64,000 bases of DNA, taken from the NCBI RefSeq assembly GCF_000332155.1, contig NZ_KB235903.1, positions 1,698,100-1,762,099 on the forward strand, read 5' to 3'. Shown one piece after another: positions 1 through 8,357 of the stretch (position 1 is the stretch's first letter; every line of letters starts with the position of its first letter). The notes beneath the pieces were generated by a model that saw only the letters and a list, made by a program, of their open reading frames with translations, did not search any database and was not told where the DNA came from. The position numbers and the translations under genes are program-made. The stretch is from Kamptonema formosum PCC 6407 (GTDB lineage: Bacteria > Cyanobacteriota > Cyanobacteriia > Cyanobacteriales > Microcoleaceae).

Positions 1-4
1 TAAC

Positions 5-111
5 AAGACTTACGCACCCAACCAAAGAAACCGGGTTTTTGACGAAAATACTTCGTTTTACCCACAGATTCTCTCAAAAACCCGGTTTCTGGAGCCCTGA
101 GCGTAAGTCCT
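5..111. repeat. MITE-like palindromic element, copy A
   Basis: An approximately 105-bp imperfect palindrome ending in GACTTACGC on the left and GCGTAAGTC on the right. Inside lies a second inverted pair, AGAAACCGGGTTTTTGA and TCAAAAACCCGGTTTCT. Related copies lie at 8161-8260, 25951-26094 and, as a half copy, 58996-59044. It has no coding capacity, so it would need a transposase supplied in trans; that mobility is inference. Confidence 0.75.
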
Positions 112-112
112 A

Positions 113-170
113 AATTAGCAATTAGCAATTAGCAATTAGCCAATTACCAATTACCAATTACCAATTACCA
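113..170. repeat. STRR heptamer array (TTAGCAA/TTACCAA)
   Basis: Tandem heptamers of the form TTAGCAA, shifting to TTACCAA, fill the gap between the palindromic element and the 3' end of the SLH lipoprotein gene. Short tandemly repeated repetitive sequences of this kind are typical of filamentous cyanobacterial genomes. Confidence 0.85.
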
Positions 171-176
171 AAACTA

Positions 177-1553
177 CTAATTAGACTTCTCTTGTAGCGC
201 ATCCTTCGCTGATACTCCATCCCCCTCAACTCCAAAATACCAAAGACTTGCCGCCGCCTCTGCACGGCTAACAGATTTATTAGGCTGAAACAGGGTTGTA
301 AAACCAAAAACTCGGCGAATATTAGCTAAATCTCCATTATTGAAATCAGCTAAAACTGCTCGTGCAGCACCCGAATCAATCTTCGAGGTATCTTGAAAAC
401 CCCACCTTTCTTTCACCGCATCAATATTAGCTGAAGGCAAAGCTTGACGAGTATCCAGAGGCACTTTCCAGAGCATCATCGCTGCACGAGTTAAAGGCTC
501 GTTTGGTCGAAACTTGACATTTTTAGTATCCCCAGAAAGGGAACTAGGAATTAAACCTGCTTCTGCTAAACCTTGAATTGCTGGAAAATCAGGATCGGTT
601 TTTGGGACATCAGTAAAAGCCGCCGTAGTTGATGTTATCGCTAACCGAATTTGTTTCGCTGGACGATTAGCATAAATCTTATTATTAGCCGCTACCAGCC
701 AGCGTGCATACTCGCGGCGAGTAATAGTTTTGTTAGGTTCCGGTAAGGTATTAGTAATATCTGAACTCTGATTTTGCGATCGCAATTTCAACACGCCTAA
801 CTCGACTACCTCAGCTACATACTGACGCAATTCTTGAGGTACTTCGCTTTGCTCCTGTGCCTTTGGTGTTGATATAACTTTATTGTCTAAATTAGGAGAA
901 GCAGAGGCACTTGGCGAAGGCGAAGAATTGGTAATGGCGGGAGAATTACTCGGTTCTGGTGTAGCAGCAATTTCCTGAGAATCTTTGCCGTACTCAATCG
1001 TAAATTCTGTAGCCGCACCCGATTTCTGATTAGGTACAAACGATACAGCGACACGCAAATTATTCTTAGTTGCCGTCAATGTTCCTTGTTCATCTTCCGT
1101 AGGTGGTAATTTAATTTCCCATTTTTGACGTTGAAATTCTGTCTGATAATAATTCTGAATGTAGTTGCTGGGATCGGTGCTTTTCCAACGAAGTTGTACC
1201 TTGTCTTCAGTGGGATTATTTAGCTTAGTAACTTCGAGCAACTCAGCATTAGTATAAAGTGGAATTTCATTGGGAAAATCAGGGGGCAACTTAGCAGTTG
1301 AGGTATTAGATTGGTTAGTAGCAAGAGGTGGCGGCGTGGGTACTCTCAAGCTAGCGGGACTTTCCTGAAGTCGGGGATCGGCGGCCAAAGACTCCTCAAG
1401 TGCTTTACTATTAGGACTATTGGCACAAGCCGTCAACGAGGCTAGCAAAAATATGGTTAAGCTGGCATTGGCAGCGTGACTTTGAATCCTGACCAAATAT
1501 TTCGAGGATCTAAGCCATCGAGTAAATATAGTATCCACAATAAGTCTCCTCAT
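177..1553 (-). CDS. SLH-domain lipoprotein
   Basis: A 458-residue envelope protein. Near the N-terminus a hydrophobic stretch ends in LTAC (Cys about residue 43), which looks like a lipobox, so the protein is probably lipid-anchored and exported. A Pro/Ser/Thr-rich linker (about 195-225) separates an N-terminal domain from C-terminal S-layer-homology-like repeats (about 240-450), with phrases such as ITRREYARWLV, FRPNEPLTRAAM and VSRAEAAASLWYFG. SLH repeats normally bind pyruvylated cell-wall polymer or, in cyanobacteria, tether outer membrane to peptidoglycan. The 40-residue pre-lipobox segment is long; an internal TTG at about codon 20 would give a more usual signal peptide. No partner gene is adjacent. 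The family call is firm; the specific function is unknown. Confidence 0.85.
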   Translation of the reverse strand: MRRLIVDTIFTRWLRSSKYLVRIQSHAANASLTIFLLASLTACANSPNSKALEESLAADPRLQESPASLRVPTPPPLATNQSNTSTAKLPPDFPNEIPLYTNAELLEVTKLNNPTEDKVQLRWKSTDPSNYIQNYYQTEFQRQKWEIKLPPTEDEQGTLTATKNNLRVAVSFVPNQKSGAATEFTIEYGKDSQEIAATPEPSNSPAITNSSPSPSASASPNLDNKVISTPKAQEQSEVPQELRQYVAEVVELGVLKLRSQNQSSDITNTLPEPNKTITRREYARWLVAANNKIYANRPAKQIRLAITSTTAAFTDVPKTDPDFPAIQGLAEAGLIPSSLSGDTKNVKFRPNEPLTRAAMMLWKVPLDTRQALPSANIDAVKERWGFQDTSKIDSGAARAVLADFNNGDLANIRRVFGFTTLFQPNKSVSRAEAAASLWYFGVEGDGVSAKDALQEKSN

Positions 1554-1677
1554 TACCTATCTCTTTAAGGCTAGCGTAAATATTCACCCTGGATGCGATC
1601 GCCAGATTTCGAGGTCTGTCCCCCTATGGTCGATCTCGCTTGCGATTCATTTTTATTTGTTGAGTTTTATGAAAAAA

Positions 1678-1707
1678 TTCACAACTAGGTACAGAACGTG
1701 CTAAAAT
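1678..1707 (+). promoter_or_regulatory. Possible sbtAB promoter
   Basis: TTCACA (1678-1683) and TAAAAT (1702-1707), separated by 18 bp, with a TG one base before the -10 (extended -10 form). It lies about 80 bp before the sbtA start and is the best sigma-70-like match in the gap. This is pattern matching only. An AAGG ribosome-binding site is visible at 1779-1782. Confidence 0.3.
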
Positions 1708-1787
1708 CAGCCACACTTCATGGAGGTGCTTAAATCTCTGGAAAAGATTGTCAGAACCATCGGATTTAATTTTTTAATAAGGCATCT

Positions 1788-2774
1788 ATGGAATTTAGCC
1801 TGATTCTTTCCAATATTCTCAACCCTCCAGTGTTGTTCTTTTTTGTCGGATTGGCAGCAGTTTGGCTCAAGTCAGATTTAGAAATTCCCCAGCCATTGCC
1901 AAAACTATTTTCTCTCTATCTCCTGTTTGCAATTGGCTTCAAAGGTGGTCACGAAATTATTGAGAGTGGCGTAAGTGTGGAAATTGGATTTACTCTTTTA
2001 GCCGCAATGTTAATGGCTTGCATAGTACCAATTTACTCATTTTTTATCTTAAGAATCAAGCTAGATGTTTATAATGCAGCAGCGATTGCTGCCACCTACG
2101 GCTCTATCAGTGCTGTCACTTTTATTACTGCCAGCGCATTACTAACCAAATTAAATCTGAGTTTTGGCGGGCACATGGTTGCAGCTCTTGCTCTGATGGA
2201 ATCTCCAGCTATTGTCATCGGCATCTTTTTAGTGCGTTTGTTTATCGATAAGCAAGAGAGCGAAGCTGAAAACGTTGAGCAAATATCTTGGATTGAGGTA
2301 TTGCGAGAAGCCTGTCTGAATGGCTCGGTATTTTTGTTAGTAAGTAGTCTAATTATCGGATTGCTGACTGGCGACAGTGGTTGGCTAAAAATTAAGCTTT
2401 TTGCTGACGACTTGTTTTACGGGATATTGTGTTTTTTCCTTTTAGATATGGGATTGATTGCAGCCCGCCGGATTAATGACTTAAAGCAAGCTGGATCGTT
2501 TGTAATTGGCTTTTCTGTGGTAATGCCTTTGTTAAATGCTCTGATTGGGATCGGAATAGCAAAGCTTTTAGGTCTGTCTGTAGGCAACGCTCTACTTTTT
2601 GCGGTATTATGTGCAAGTGCATCCTATATAGCGGTTCCTGCTGCAATGCGGATGAGCGTGCCTGAAGCAAATCCCAGTTTATATATATCAATGGCACTAG
2701 CATTGACATTTCCATTTAACATTATCATTGGTATTCCGGTGTATTTACAGATTATTAACCGATTTTGGAATTGA
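1788..2774 (+). CDS. Sodium-dependent bicarbonate transporter, SbtA family
   Basis: A 328-residue integral membrane protein with about ten hydrophobic segments. The SbtA (DUF897) signature is visible in PPVLFFFVGLAAVWLKSDL, LFAIGFKGG and, near the C-terminus, SASYIAVPAAMRMSVPEANPS. SbtA takes up bicarbonate with sodium across the plasma membrane as part of the CO2-concentrating mechanism. It is shorter than the roughly 370-residue Synechocystis protein because the central cytoplasmic loop (about residues 155-175 here) is reduced, so it may belong to a second, divergent SbtA subgroup. The next gene encodes the PII-like partner SbtB, which supports the assignment. Transport affinity cannot be read from the sequence. 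Confidence 0.9.
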   Translation: MEFSLILSNILNPPVLFFFVGLAAVWLKSDLEIPQPLPKLFSLYLLFAIGFKGGHEIIESGVSVEIGFTLLAAMLMACIVPIYSFFILRIKLDVYNAAAIAATYGSISAVTFITASALLTKLNLSFGGHMVAALALMESPAIVIGIFLVRLFIDKQESEAENVEQISWIEVLREACLNGSVFLLVSSLIIGLLTGDSGWLKIKLFADDLFYGILCFFLLDMGLIAARRINDLKQAGSFVIGFSVVMPLLNALIGIGIAKLLGLSVGNALLFAVLCASASYIAVPAAMRMSVPEANPSLYISMALALTFPFNIIIGIPVYLQIINRFWN

Positions 2775-2779
2775 ATTTA

Positions 2780-3070
2780 ATGGATACGATTAAGCGCATC
2801 GAAATAATTGTTCCCGCAATCGAACTCAAACCTGTGGTGAAACGGCTCGAAAAACTTGGGATTATTAAGTATAATATCATTCGCCAAGTGATAGGTAGGG
2901 GGGAGTTTGGGGAATCCAGCGACGATCTTGATGCTCAATTAAGTAGCGTGTATATCTTAACAACTTGTTTAGCTGGACAGGAAGATGCGGTGTTTTTAGA
3001 ATTGCAGTCGATCCTACAAAAGTTTGGTGGTGTATTTTTGGTATCAGATGCGGTGTGCTATCGGTGTTAA
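2780..3070 (+). CDS. SbtB, PII-like regulator of SbtA
   Basis: A 96-residue PII-superfamily protein starting at the ATG at 2780, six bases after the sbtA stop; a TTG further upstream would overlap sbtA and is less likely. SbtB is a trimeric cytosolic protein that binds adenine nucleotides, including cAMP in studied cases, and docks on SbtA. The ferredoxin-like fold can be followed from RIEIIVPAIELKPVVKRLEK to GGVFLVSDAV. The T-loop region (residues 40-52, GRGEFGESSDDLD) is short. The protein ends in Cys93-Tyr-Arg-Cys96, whereas studied SbtB proteins carry a longer CGPxGC redox loop. The tight spacing implies co-transcription with sbtA. Confidence 0.85.
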   Translation: MDTIKRIEIIVPAIELKPVVKRLEKLGIIKYNIIRQVIGRGEFGESSDDLDAQLSSVYILTTCLAGQEDAVFLELQSILQKFGGVFLVSDAVCYRC

Positions 3071-3078
3071 GAAGAAAA

Positions 3079-3233
3079 TGGAAGATGGGGAAGATGGGGA
3101 AGATGGGGGAGATGGGGAAGATGGGGAAGATGGGGAGAAAATTTCCCCAATTAGCAATTAGCAATTAGCAATTAGCAATTAGCAATTACAAATTAGCAAT
3201 TACAAATTACCAATTACAAATTACCAATTACCA
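3079..3233. repeat. STRR: GGGGAAGAT nonamers then TTAGCAA heptamers
   Basis: Positions 3079-3137 are tandem copies of GGGGAAGAT and close variants. Positions 3149-3233 are tandem TTAGCAA, TTACAAA and TTACCAA heptamers. They separate sbtB from ribD. Open frames across the array on both strands are by-products of the repeat and are not genes. Confidence 0.9.
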
Positions 3234-3276
3234 AATTTCTTAGTACACTCAGGGTTAGACTCCACAGCACAAATCA

Positions 3277-4443
3277 ATGGAAACTTTCCCCGCGCACGCT
3301 CAACCGGAAATTCGCTCAGCTAACGGGCAACAGGAAGGCAAAACCCAACAGCCTAGACAAGATTTTGATGCCGCAATGATGCGGCGGTGTATCGAACTTG
3401 CCCGCTGTGCTTTAGGTAAAACGGCTCCTAATCCTTTAGTTGGTTCTGCGATCGTTCGAGATGGTCTAGTTGTCGGGGAAGGTTTTCATCCAGGTGCAGG
3501 AATGCCCCACGCAGAAGTTTTTGCGCTGAGGGAAGCAGGAGAAAAAGCTCTAGGAGCGACTGTTTACGTTAACCTGGAGCCTTGCAACCACTATGGCCGT
3601 ACTCCTCCGTGTTCGGAAGCTTTAATTGCGGCTGGTGTGGCAAAAGTAGTGGTGGGAATGGTCGATCCAAATCCTTTGGTATCTGGGGGTGGGATTGCTA
3701 GATTGCGGGAAGCTGGGATTGAGGTTGTGGTAGGCGTGGAAGAGGAAGCTTGTCGCAAGCTGAATGAGGCTTTTATCCATCGGATTTTATACCGCCGACC
3801 TTTTGGAATTTTGAAATATGCGATGACTCTGGACGGTAAAATTGCGACCAGTTCGGGTCATAGCGCTTGGGTGACGGGGGAGGAGGCGCGATCGCAGGTA
3901 CATGGTTTACGGATAGCTTGCGATGCTGTGATTGTTGGGGGTAATACGGTGCGGCTAGATAATCCTCAATTGACGAGTCACCAAGAAGGTAGACACAATC
4001 CTCTGCGGGTGGTGATGAGCCGTACTCTGGATTTGCCGAAGTCGTCTCGCCTCTGGGAAACGGGGGATGCTTCTACTTTGGTGCTGACTCAGGAGGGGAC
4101 TAATCCTGAGTTTCGGGAGTTTTTAGGGTCAAGGGGGGTGGAAGTGGTGGATTTGTCGCCGTTAACGCCCGCTAGCGCGATGGCTTATCTGTACGATCGC
4201 TCTTTTCTGTCGGTACTTTGGGAATGTGGCGGGATTTTGGCCGCAAGTGCGATCGCAGACGGTTCTGTGCAGAAAATTTTAGCTTTTATTGCCCCTAAAA
4301 TTGTCGGTGGTCAAGGTTCTCCCTCCCCCGTTGGCGATTTAGGTTTTGCTAGGATGACAGAGGCGATCGCTTTAGAGCGAGTTAGTTGGCACTCTGTCGG
4401 TGCAGACTGCTTGGTTGAAGGCTATTTGAAAATCAAAGATTAA
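3277..4443 (+). CDS. Bifunctional riboflavin biosynthesis protein RibD
   Basis: A 388-residue two-domain enzyme of riboflavin synthesis. The N-terminal zinc deaminase domain (about 33-180) shows HAEVFALREAGEKA and PCNHYGRTPPCSEA, the zinc-binding His/Cys residues and catalytic Glu of the family. The C-terminal reductase domain (about 180-385) includes LKYAMTLDGKIATSSGHS and LWECGGILAASAIADG. It deaminates 2,5-diamino-6-ribosylamino-4-pyrimidinone 5'-phosphate and then reduces the ribosyl chain. The first ~30 residues are polar and not part of the fold; a start near the ATG pair at codons 34-35 is possible but would cut very close to the domain. A separate RibD-type reductase lies at 19327-20022. 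Confidence 0.93.
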   Translation: METFPAHAQPEIRSANGQQEGKTQQPRQDFDAAMMRRCIELARCALGKTAPNPLVGSAIVRDGLVVGEGFHPGAGMPHAEVFALREAGEKALGATVYVNLEPCNHYGRTPPCSEALIAAGVAKVVVGMVDPNPLVSGGGIARLREAGIEVVVGVEEEACRKLNEAFIHRILYRRPFGILKYAMTLDGKIATSSGHSAWVTGEEARSQVHGLRIACDAVIVGGNTVRLDNPQLTSHQEGRHNPLRVVMSRTLDLPKSSRLWETGDASTLVLTQEGTNPEFREFLGSRGVEVVDLSPLTPASAMAYLYDRSFLSVLWECGGILAASAIADGSVQKILAFIAPKIVGGQGSPSPVGDLGFARMTEAIALERVSWHSVGADCLVEGYLKIKD

Positions 4444-4684
4444 ATTGGTAATTGCTAATGGCTAATTGCTAATGGCTAATTGCTAATGGCTAATTGCTAA
4501 TTGCTAATTGGTAATTGCTAATGGCTAATGGCTAATTGCTAATTGCTAATAGCTAATTGCTAATTACCCATCTTCCCCATCTTCCCTATCTTCCCCATCT
4601 TCCCCATCTTCCTCATCTTCCCCATCCTCCCCATCTCCCCCTCTCTTCCCCTAGCCCCTAGCCCCTAGCCCCTAGCCCCTAGCT
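4444..4684. repeat. Compound STRR array
   Basis: Three tandem families abut here: TAATTGC/TAATGGC heptamers (4446-4566), CATCTTCCC-type nonamers (4567-4645) and CCCCTAG heptamers (4650-4684). The array runs right up to the start codon at 4687, leaving no recognisable Shine-Dalgarno for the next gene. Confidence 0.88.
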
Positions 4685-4686
4685 AT

Positions 4687-5304
4687 ATGTTTGCAATTGT
4701 GATTTGGAGTCTAATGGTTGGTAGTCTCGGCATTGAGGCTGTAATCGTTGGCGGTTGGCTGCACCGCTATCAGTTTGTTGAAGCTCAACAAAGTGAGGAG
4801 GAAGAAATTTTGACGCACTACGAATCTAAGGATGATAATATTCCGGTGACAGATCGGATACAATCAAATAGCAATCCCAACTCCGGTTTTAAGGATTCTC
4901 AATTAATTGGCTGGGAGTTTAAGATTGTGCGGGCATCGAGCGATTTATTCCGTAATCCGGCTATTTTCCATCGGCTGTGTGAAGAAGAGGCGCAAGTAGG
5001 CTGGATTTTATTAGAAAAGCTGGACGATCGCCGAGTGCGGTTTAAGCGCCCGATCGCGATGCGTGACATGGAAAGGTCGGATTTACCACGTTTTGACCCC
5101 TATCGATCGCACTATGGCTCAGGCTCAAATTGGCTGGCGATGCTAGGGGCGATCGTATTACTTGGAGCTATGGTTTTACCCGCTGTTTTAGGTTATGCTT
5201 TAGTGTCCAGCACTTCGATCAAATCTCGTTCTAATTGGCCAGATTTACCGATTCAATCTCTCCCTGCTTCTCCTACACCAGAAGATCCTCAATTAGTTCC
5301 CTAA
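4687..5304 (+). CDS. Hypothetical two-TM protein
   Basis: A 205-residue protein of unknown function. One hydrophobic segment lies at residues 2-24 (VIWSLMVGSLGIEAVIVGGW) and another at about 153-178 (LAMLGAIVLLGAMVLPAVLG). Between them is a charged region of about 125 residues containing a compact-looking stretch, GWEFKIVRASSDLFRNPAIF followed by a segment ending RRVRFKRPIA, which resembles a small conserved cyanobacterial domain. The tail is Pro/Ser-rich. The STRR array immediately upstream leaves no visible ribosome-binding site. Its stop overlaps the stop of the convergent gene by three bases. No function is assigned. Confidence 0.65.
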   Translation: MFAIVIWSLMVGSLGIEAVIVGGWLHRYQFVEAQQSEEEEILTHYESKDDNIPVTDRIQSNSNPNSGFKDSQLIGWEFKIVRASSDLFRNPAIFHRLCEEEAQVGWILLEKLDDRRVRFKRPIAMRDMERSDLPRFDPYRSHYGSGSNWLAMLGAIVLLGAMVLPAVLGYALVSSTSIKSRSNWPDLPIQSLPASPTPEDPQLVP

Positions 5305-6197
5305 CTTGATGAGGATGCTACTGTTAGGTTATAATTAGTATTACCTTGAAATTGAGAAACGCGGACAAAATAAAGACCCGCAGGTAAAGGTTTTGAAGTA
5401 ATAATTTGTTCAGAAGCCGTCCCGAAATTCGTCGAGGAATCCACTAAACCATTGAGGCTAACTATCCCATCACGGTTGATATCTTGAAGTAATTCTACAT
5501 CTGCATCTGCACTCAAACCGTCTAGAGTCAAACTGAAATTACTAGGAGAATTGAGGAGAAAACTGTAAATATCCACAGGTTCAGTATCACCTACAAAGTC
5601 GCTCACACCTTGAATTCCATCCAGTACGCCCAGACTACGAGCCGAGGTTAAATCTTCGCTTTGAGTGGGGGGGACGCTAACGAGAGTTTCTTCTAAGCCA
5701 AAGCGGAGATAATGCTCAAAGGCACTTTTGACTACACCGTTATTTACGGCTGTTGCTACAAGCGGGTATTTTTGCAGATAATAATCAGGGTCAAAAAGAA
5801 GACTCGGCTGGCGGTTTTCAAATTGACCTAACTTGAGGTAATGTTCTGCGAGAGTGAGTTGATTTCGTTGTACCGCTGCGGTAACATCTGGATTATTCGA
5901 CCCATAAAAAGCCGTATCGAATAAAGGGTTAGGGTTGCGGCGTTCAAATTGACCAAATCTGATAAAATGATCGGCGGCGGTAATTTTTCCTTCCTCGACT
6001 GCGGCTGCTACATCAGTGTTTGTTTCTAGATAATAGCTAGTATCGAATAGAATATTGGGATCTCGATCTTCAAATTTGCCAAATCTGTTAAAGTGGTCAA
6101 ACCCACTAGAAACTTTGCCGTTGGCGATCGCCAAACCGACATCAGGGTTGTTTTCCAGATAAAAGGCGTTGTCGAATAAGCTTCTAAGGTCTAACAT
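5301..6197 (-). CDS. Repeat protein with C-terminal PPC domain
   Basis: A 298-residue protein. Residues 1-170 contain four repeats of about 43 residues with the pattern LFDxxxY, then NPDV, an acidic/alanine stretch, and HxxxFGxFExRxPN; repeats of this type occur in large secreted cyanobacterial proteins. Residues about 185-295 resemble a pre-peptidase C-terminal (PPC) domain: DFVGDTEPVDIYSFLL, LTLDGLSADADVELLQDINR and GLYFVRVSQFQGNTNYNLTV. PPC domains usually belong to exported proteins, yet no signal peptide is visible at MLDLRSLF, so export may use a non-classical or type I route. The sequence upstream to 6339 offers no obvious N-terminal extension. It may be a surface or adhesion protein; this is inference. 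Confidence 0.75.
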   Translation of the reverse strand: MLDLRSLFDNAFYLENNPDVGLAIANGKVSSGFDHFNRFGKFEDRDPNILFDTSYYLETNTDVAAAVEEGKITAADHFIRFGQFERRNPNPLFDTAFYGSNNPDVTAAVQRNQLTLAEHYLKLGQFENRQPSLLFDPDYYLQKYPLVATAVNNGVVKSAFEHYLRFGLEETLVSVPPTQSEDLTSARSLGVLDGIQGVSDFVGDTEPVDIYSFLLNSPSNFSLTLDGLSADADVELLQDINRDGIVSLNGLVDSSTNFGTASEQIITSKPLPAGLYFVRVSQFQGNTNYNLTVASSSS

Positions 6198-6339
6198 TCC
6201 TAAAAAATTCTCTCACTGACTTAGGGTGCAAACCGTTCCATAGTATTGTACTATTCACTCTTGTAAATTGTACTTGGATTTACGAAATTAAATCTATCAT
6301 CATAATTCTGTAAAAAATACTTGTGAGTGTCCCTGGAGT

Positions 6340-8043
6340 ATGGCTAAATCTGACTTGATGGCAACGCTGCGCCGTGCCTACAGCATTGCCCAGACCTCAA
6401 TTAAAACAGGAATTCCGGCGGATGAGCTCTTAGATAAAGTGAGCGATCGCGCGTTGGAAAATCGCGTCTCTCGCCGTCGTCTGCTACACGGTGGCTTAGC
6501 CGCAGCCGGGGCGATCGCCGCTACCACCTTCACGCGAGACGGACACCGCGCCGTTGCCCAAGACACAGGAAGATCCCCCATTTTAATCGTCGGCGGCGGA
6601 ATTGCAGGGTTAACAGCCGCCTACCGCCTCCGCCAAGCAGGAATTCGCACCGACATTGTAGAGGCTACAAACCGCCCAGGCGGTCGCATTCGCACCTTGC
6701 CCAAAGTAGGAAGTACAATCATCTCAGCCGAACTAGGTGGAGAATTCATCAGCACCAGCCATACCAGTTTAATATCTTTGGCAACAGAACTCGGTTTAAT
6801 GGCGATCGACCTTAAACAAGTTCAAGAAAGGTTCGTTGATAATACTTTCTACTTCCAAGGTCGCAGAGTCACCCTCGCACAATTAACCACGGATTTTGCT
6901 CCCTTAGCCCAGAAAATTGAAGCAGATTTAGCCGCAATTGGAGACACTCTTAGCTACAAATCAGCGAATGAAACAGCAGAAAGCTTAGACAATACTTCCC
7001 TTGCCGAATATTTAGACAATGCCGAAACTAGCACCATCATTAGGCAATTACTTCGGATTGCTTACATAGGTGAATATGGCCGCGATCCTGAAGAACAATC
7101 TTGTCTCAATATGCTATTTTTAATTGGCACTGAAACCAACAACTTTAGTGTCACTGGAAACAACGACGAGCGGTATCAAATCGAAGGTGGCAACGAAAAA
7201 ATTATCCAAGGGCTAACAAGTTTAGTAGCCGATTCGATTGAAACTGCCACAATTTTAGAAGCTGTAAATACCCTCTCCGATGGTCGTTACCGAGTCAGTT
7301 TACGCTCAGGACAAAGTGCTTTTGACCGCACCTACGAGCGGATTATATTCGCCTTGCCTTTCACCACACTGCGGCAAGTTCAGCTTAATGTCAATTTGCC
7401 GCGCGAAAAACGGTTTGCCATTAATAATTTGGGCTATGGTACTAATGCTAAATTAATTACAGCTTACAAAAGCCGAGTGTGGCGTGAATTTTATCGTTCA
7501 ACTGCCGCTGTTTACTCAGATTTAGGATTTCAAACTACTTGGGAACCAACACCTTTTGCTCCCACTGGCAACGGTTTAGTAACTGAATTACTCGGTGGTA
7601 GACAAGGTTTAGCCCTTGGTAGCGGAACGCCAGAAGACCAAGCGCAAAGATTTGTGTCACAATTTGACAAAGTTTTTCCCGGAGTTAAAGACGCTCGTAT
7701 TGGTAATGCTGTCAGAGCTTTCTGGCCAGGAGAACGTTTTTTCCAAGGTTCTTATGCCTGCTATTTAGTCGGGCAATGGACTCGAATGTATGGCGTAGAA
7801 GGAGAGCGTGCAGGCAATCTATATTTTGCGGGAGAACACACTTCTTTAGAAAATCAGGGTTATATGGAAGGAGGTTGTGAAACAGGAGAAAGAGCTGCTG
7901 TAGAAATCTTAGAAGATTTGGGTTTAAGCTCTTCTGCTCAAAGCTTATCGCAGCGTAGAGCCACTAATCTAAGTTCTCCTCGTCCTAGTCGCAGAGTACC
8001 CAGAAATCGCAATTCTAGTAAGTCTCAACAAAACATAAGATAG
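6340..8043 (+). CDS. Tat-exported FAD amine oxidase
   Basis: A 567-residue flavoprotein of the monoamine/L-amino-acid oxidase family. A twin-arginine signal is visible (SRRRLLHGGLAAAGAIAA, about residues 43-62), implying export of the folded, FAD-loaded protein. The dinucleotide-binding motif GGGIAGLTAAYRLRQAG follows (about 84-100), then the Glu-ending strand IVEATNRPGGRIRTL. The family's C-terminal FAD motif is present as GNLYFAGEHTSLENQGYMEGG. Members oxidatively deaminate amines or amino acids, releasing ammonia and hydrogen peroxide. The last ~35 residues are Ser/Arg-rich and look disordered. The substrate cannot be told from sequence. Confidence 0.88.
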   Translation: MAKSDLMATLRRAYSIAQTSIKTGIPADELLDKVSDRALENRVSRRRLLHGGLAAAGAIAATTFTRDGHRAVAQDTGRSPILIVGGGIAGLTAAYRLRQAGIRTDIVEATNRPGGRIRTLPKVGSTIISAELGGEFISTSHTSLISLATELGLMAIDLKQVQERFVDNTFYFQGRRVTLAQLTTDFAPLAQKIEADLAAIGDTLSYKSANETAESLDNTSLAEYLDNAETSTIIRQLLRIAYIGEYGRDPEEQSCLNMLFLIGTETNNFSVTGNNDERYQIEGGNEKIIQGLTSLVADSIETATILEAVNTLSDGRYRVSLRSGQSAFDRTYERIIFALPFTTLRQVQLNVNLPREKRFAINNLGYGTNAKLITAYKSRVWREFYRSTAAVYSDLGFQTTWEPTPFAPTGNGLVTELLGGRQGLALGSGTPEDQAQRFVSQFDKVFPGVKDARIGNAVRAFWPGERFFQGSYACYLVGQWTRMYGVEGERAGNLYFAGEHTSLENQGYMEGGCETGERAAVEILEDLGLSSSAQSLSQRRATNLSSPRPSRRVPRNRNSSKSQQNIR

Positions 8044-8357
8044 TGGTAATGGCTAATTGGTAATGGCTAATTGCTAATTTAGAACTTACGCAGTCTTAAA
8101 TGTATTTCTGTCATTGCGAGCAAAGCGAAGCAAACCCAAAATTTTTGTTTTAACCTTGACAGAACTTACGCACGGGAGGTCAAGAACCAGGTTTCTGCGT
8201 CAATATTTCTCGAAAAAAGCGACGATTTGGGGAAGAAACCTGGTTTTTTGCGTAAGTCCTACTTGATTTAAAGCGGAAACTGTGTAATTCCTCTAACAAT
8301 TACCAATTCCCAATTACCCATTACCAATTACCCATTACCAATTACCCATTCAGACCC
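8044..8357. repeat. Repeat-filled gap: heptamers, half REP and MITE-like copy B
   Basis: This 314-bp gap carries TAATGGC/TAATTGC heptamers (8046-8080) and a half copy of the TGTCATTGCGAGC REP (about 8108-8132). MITE-like copy B follows at 8161-8260, running from GAACTTACGC to GCGTAAGTCC with internal CCAGGTTTCT and AGAAACCTGG arms. ATTACC heptamers occupy 8298-8349, directly before the next start codon. No gene is seen. Confidence 0.8.

Noticed and set aside
3079-3236. Overlapping open frames across the repeat array (both strands)
   Set aside because: They translate the nonamer and heptamer units (for example GKMGKMGEM-type runs) and have no conserved feature; they exist only because the repeats lack stops.
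3240-3276. Possible FMN riboswitch before ribD
   Set aside because: Only a few dozen unrepeated bases precede the gene and none matches the RFN element pattern.
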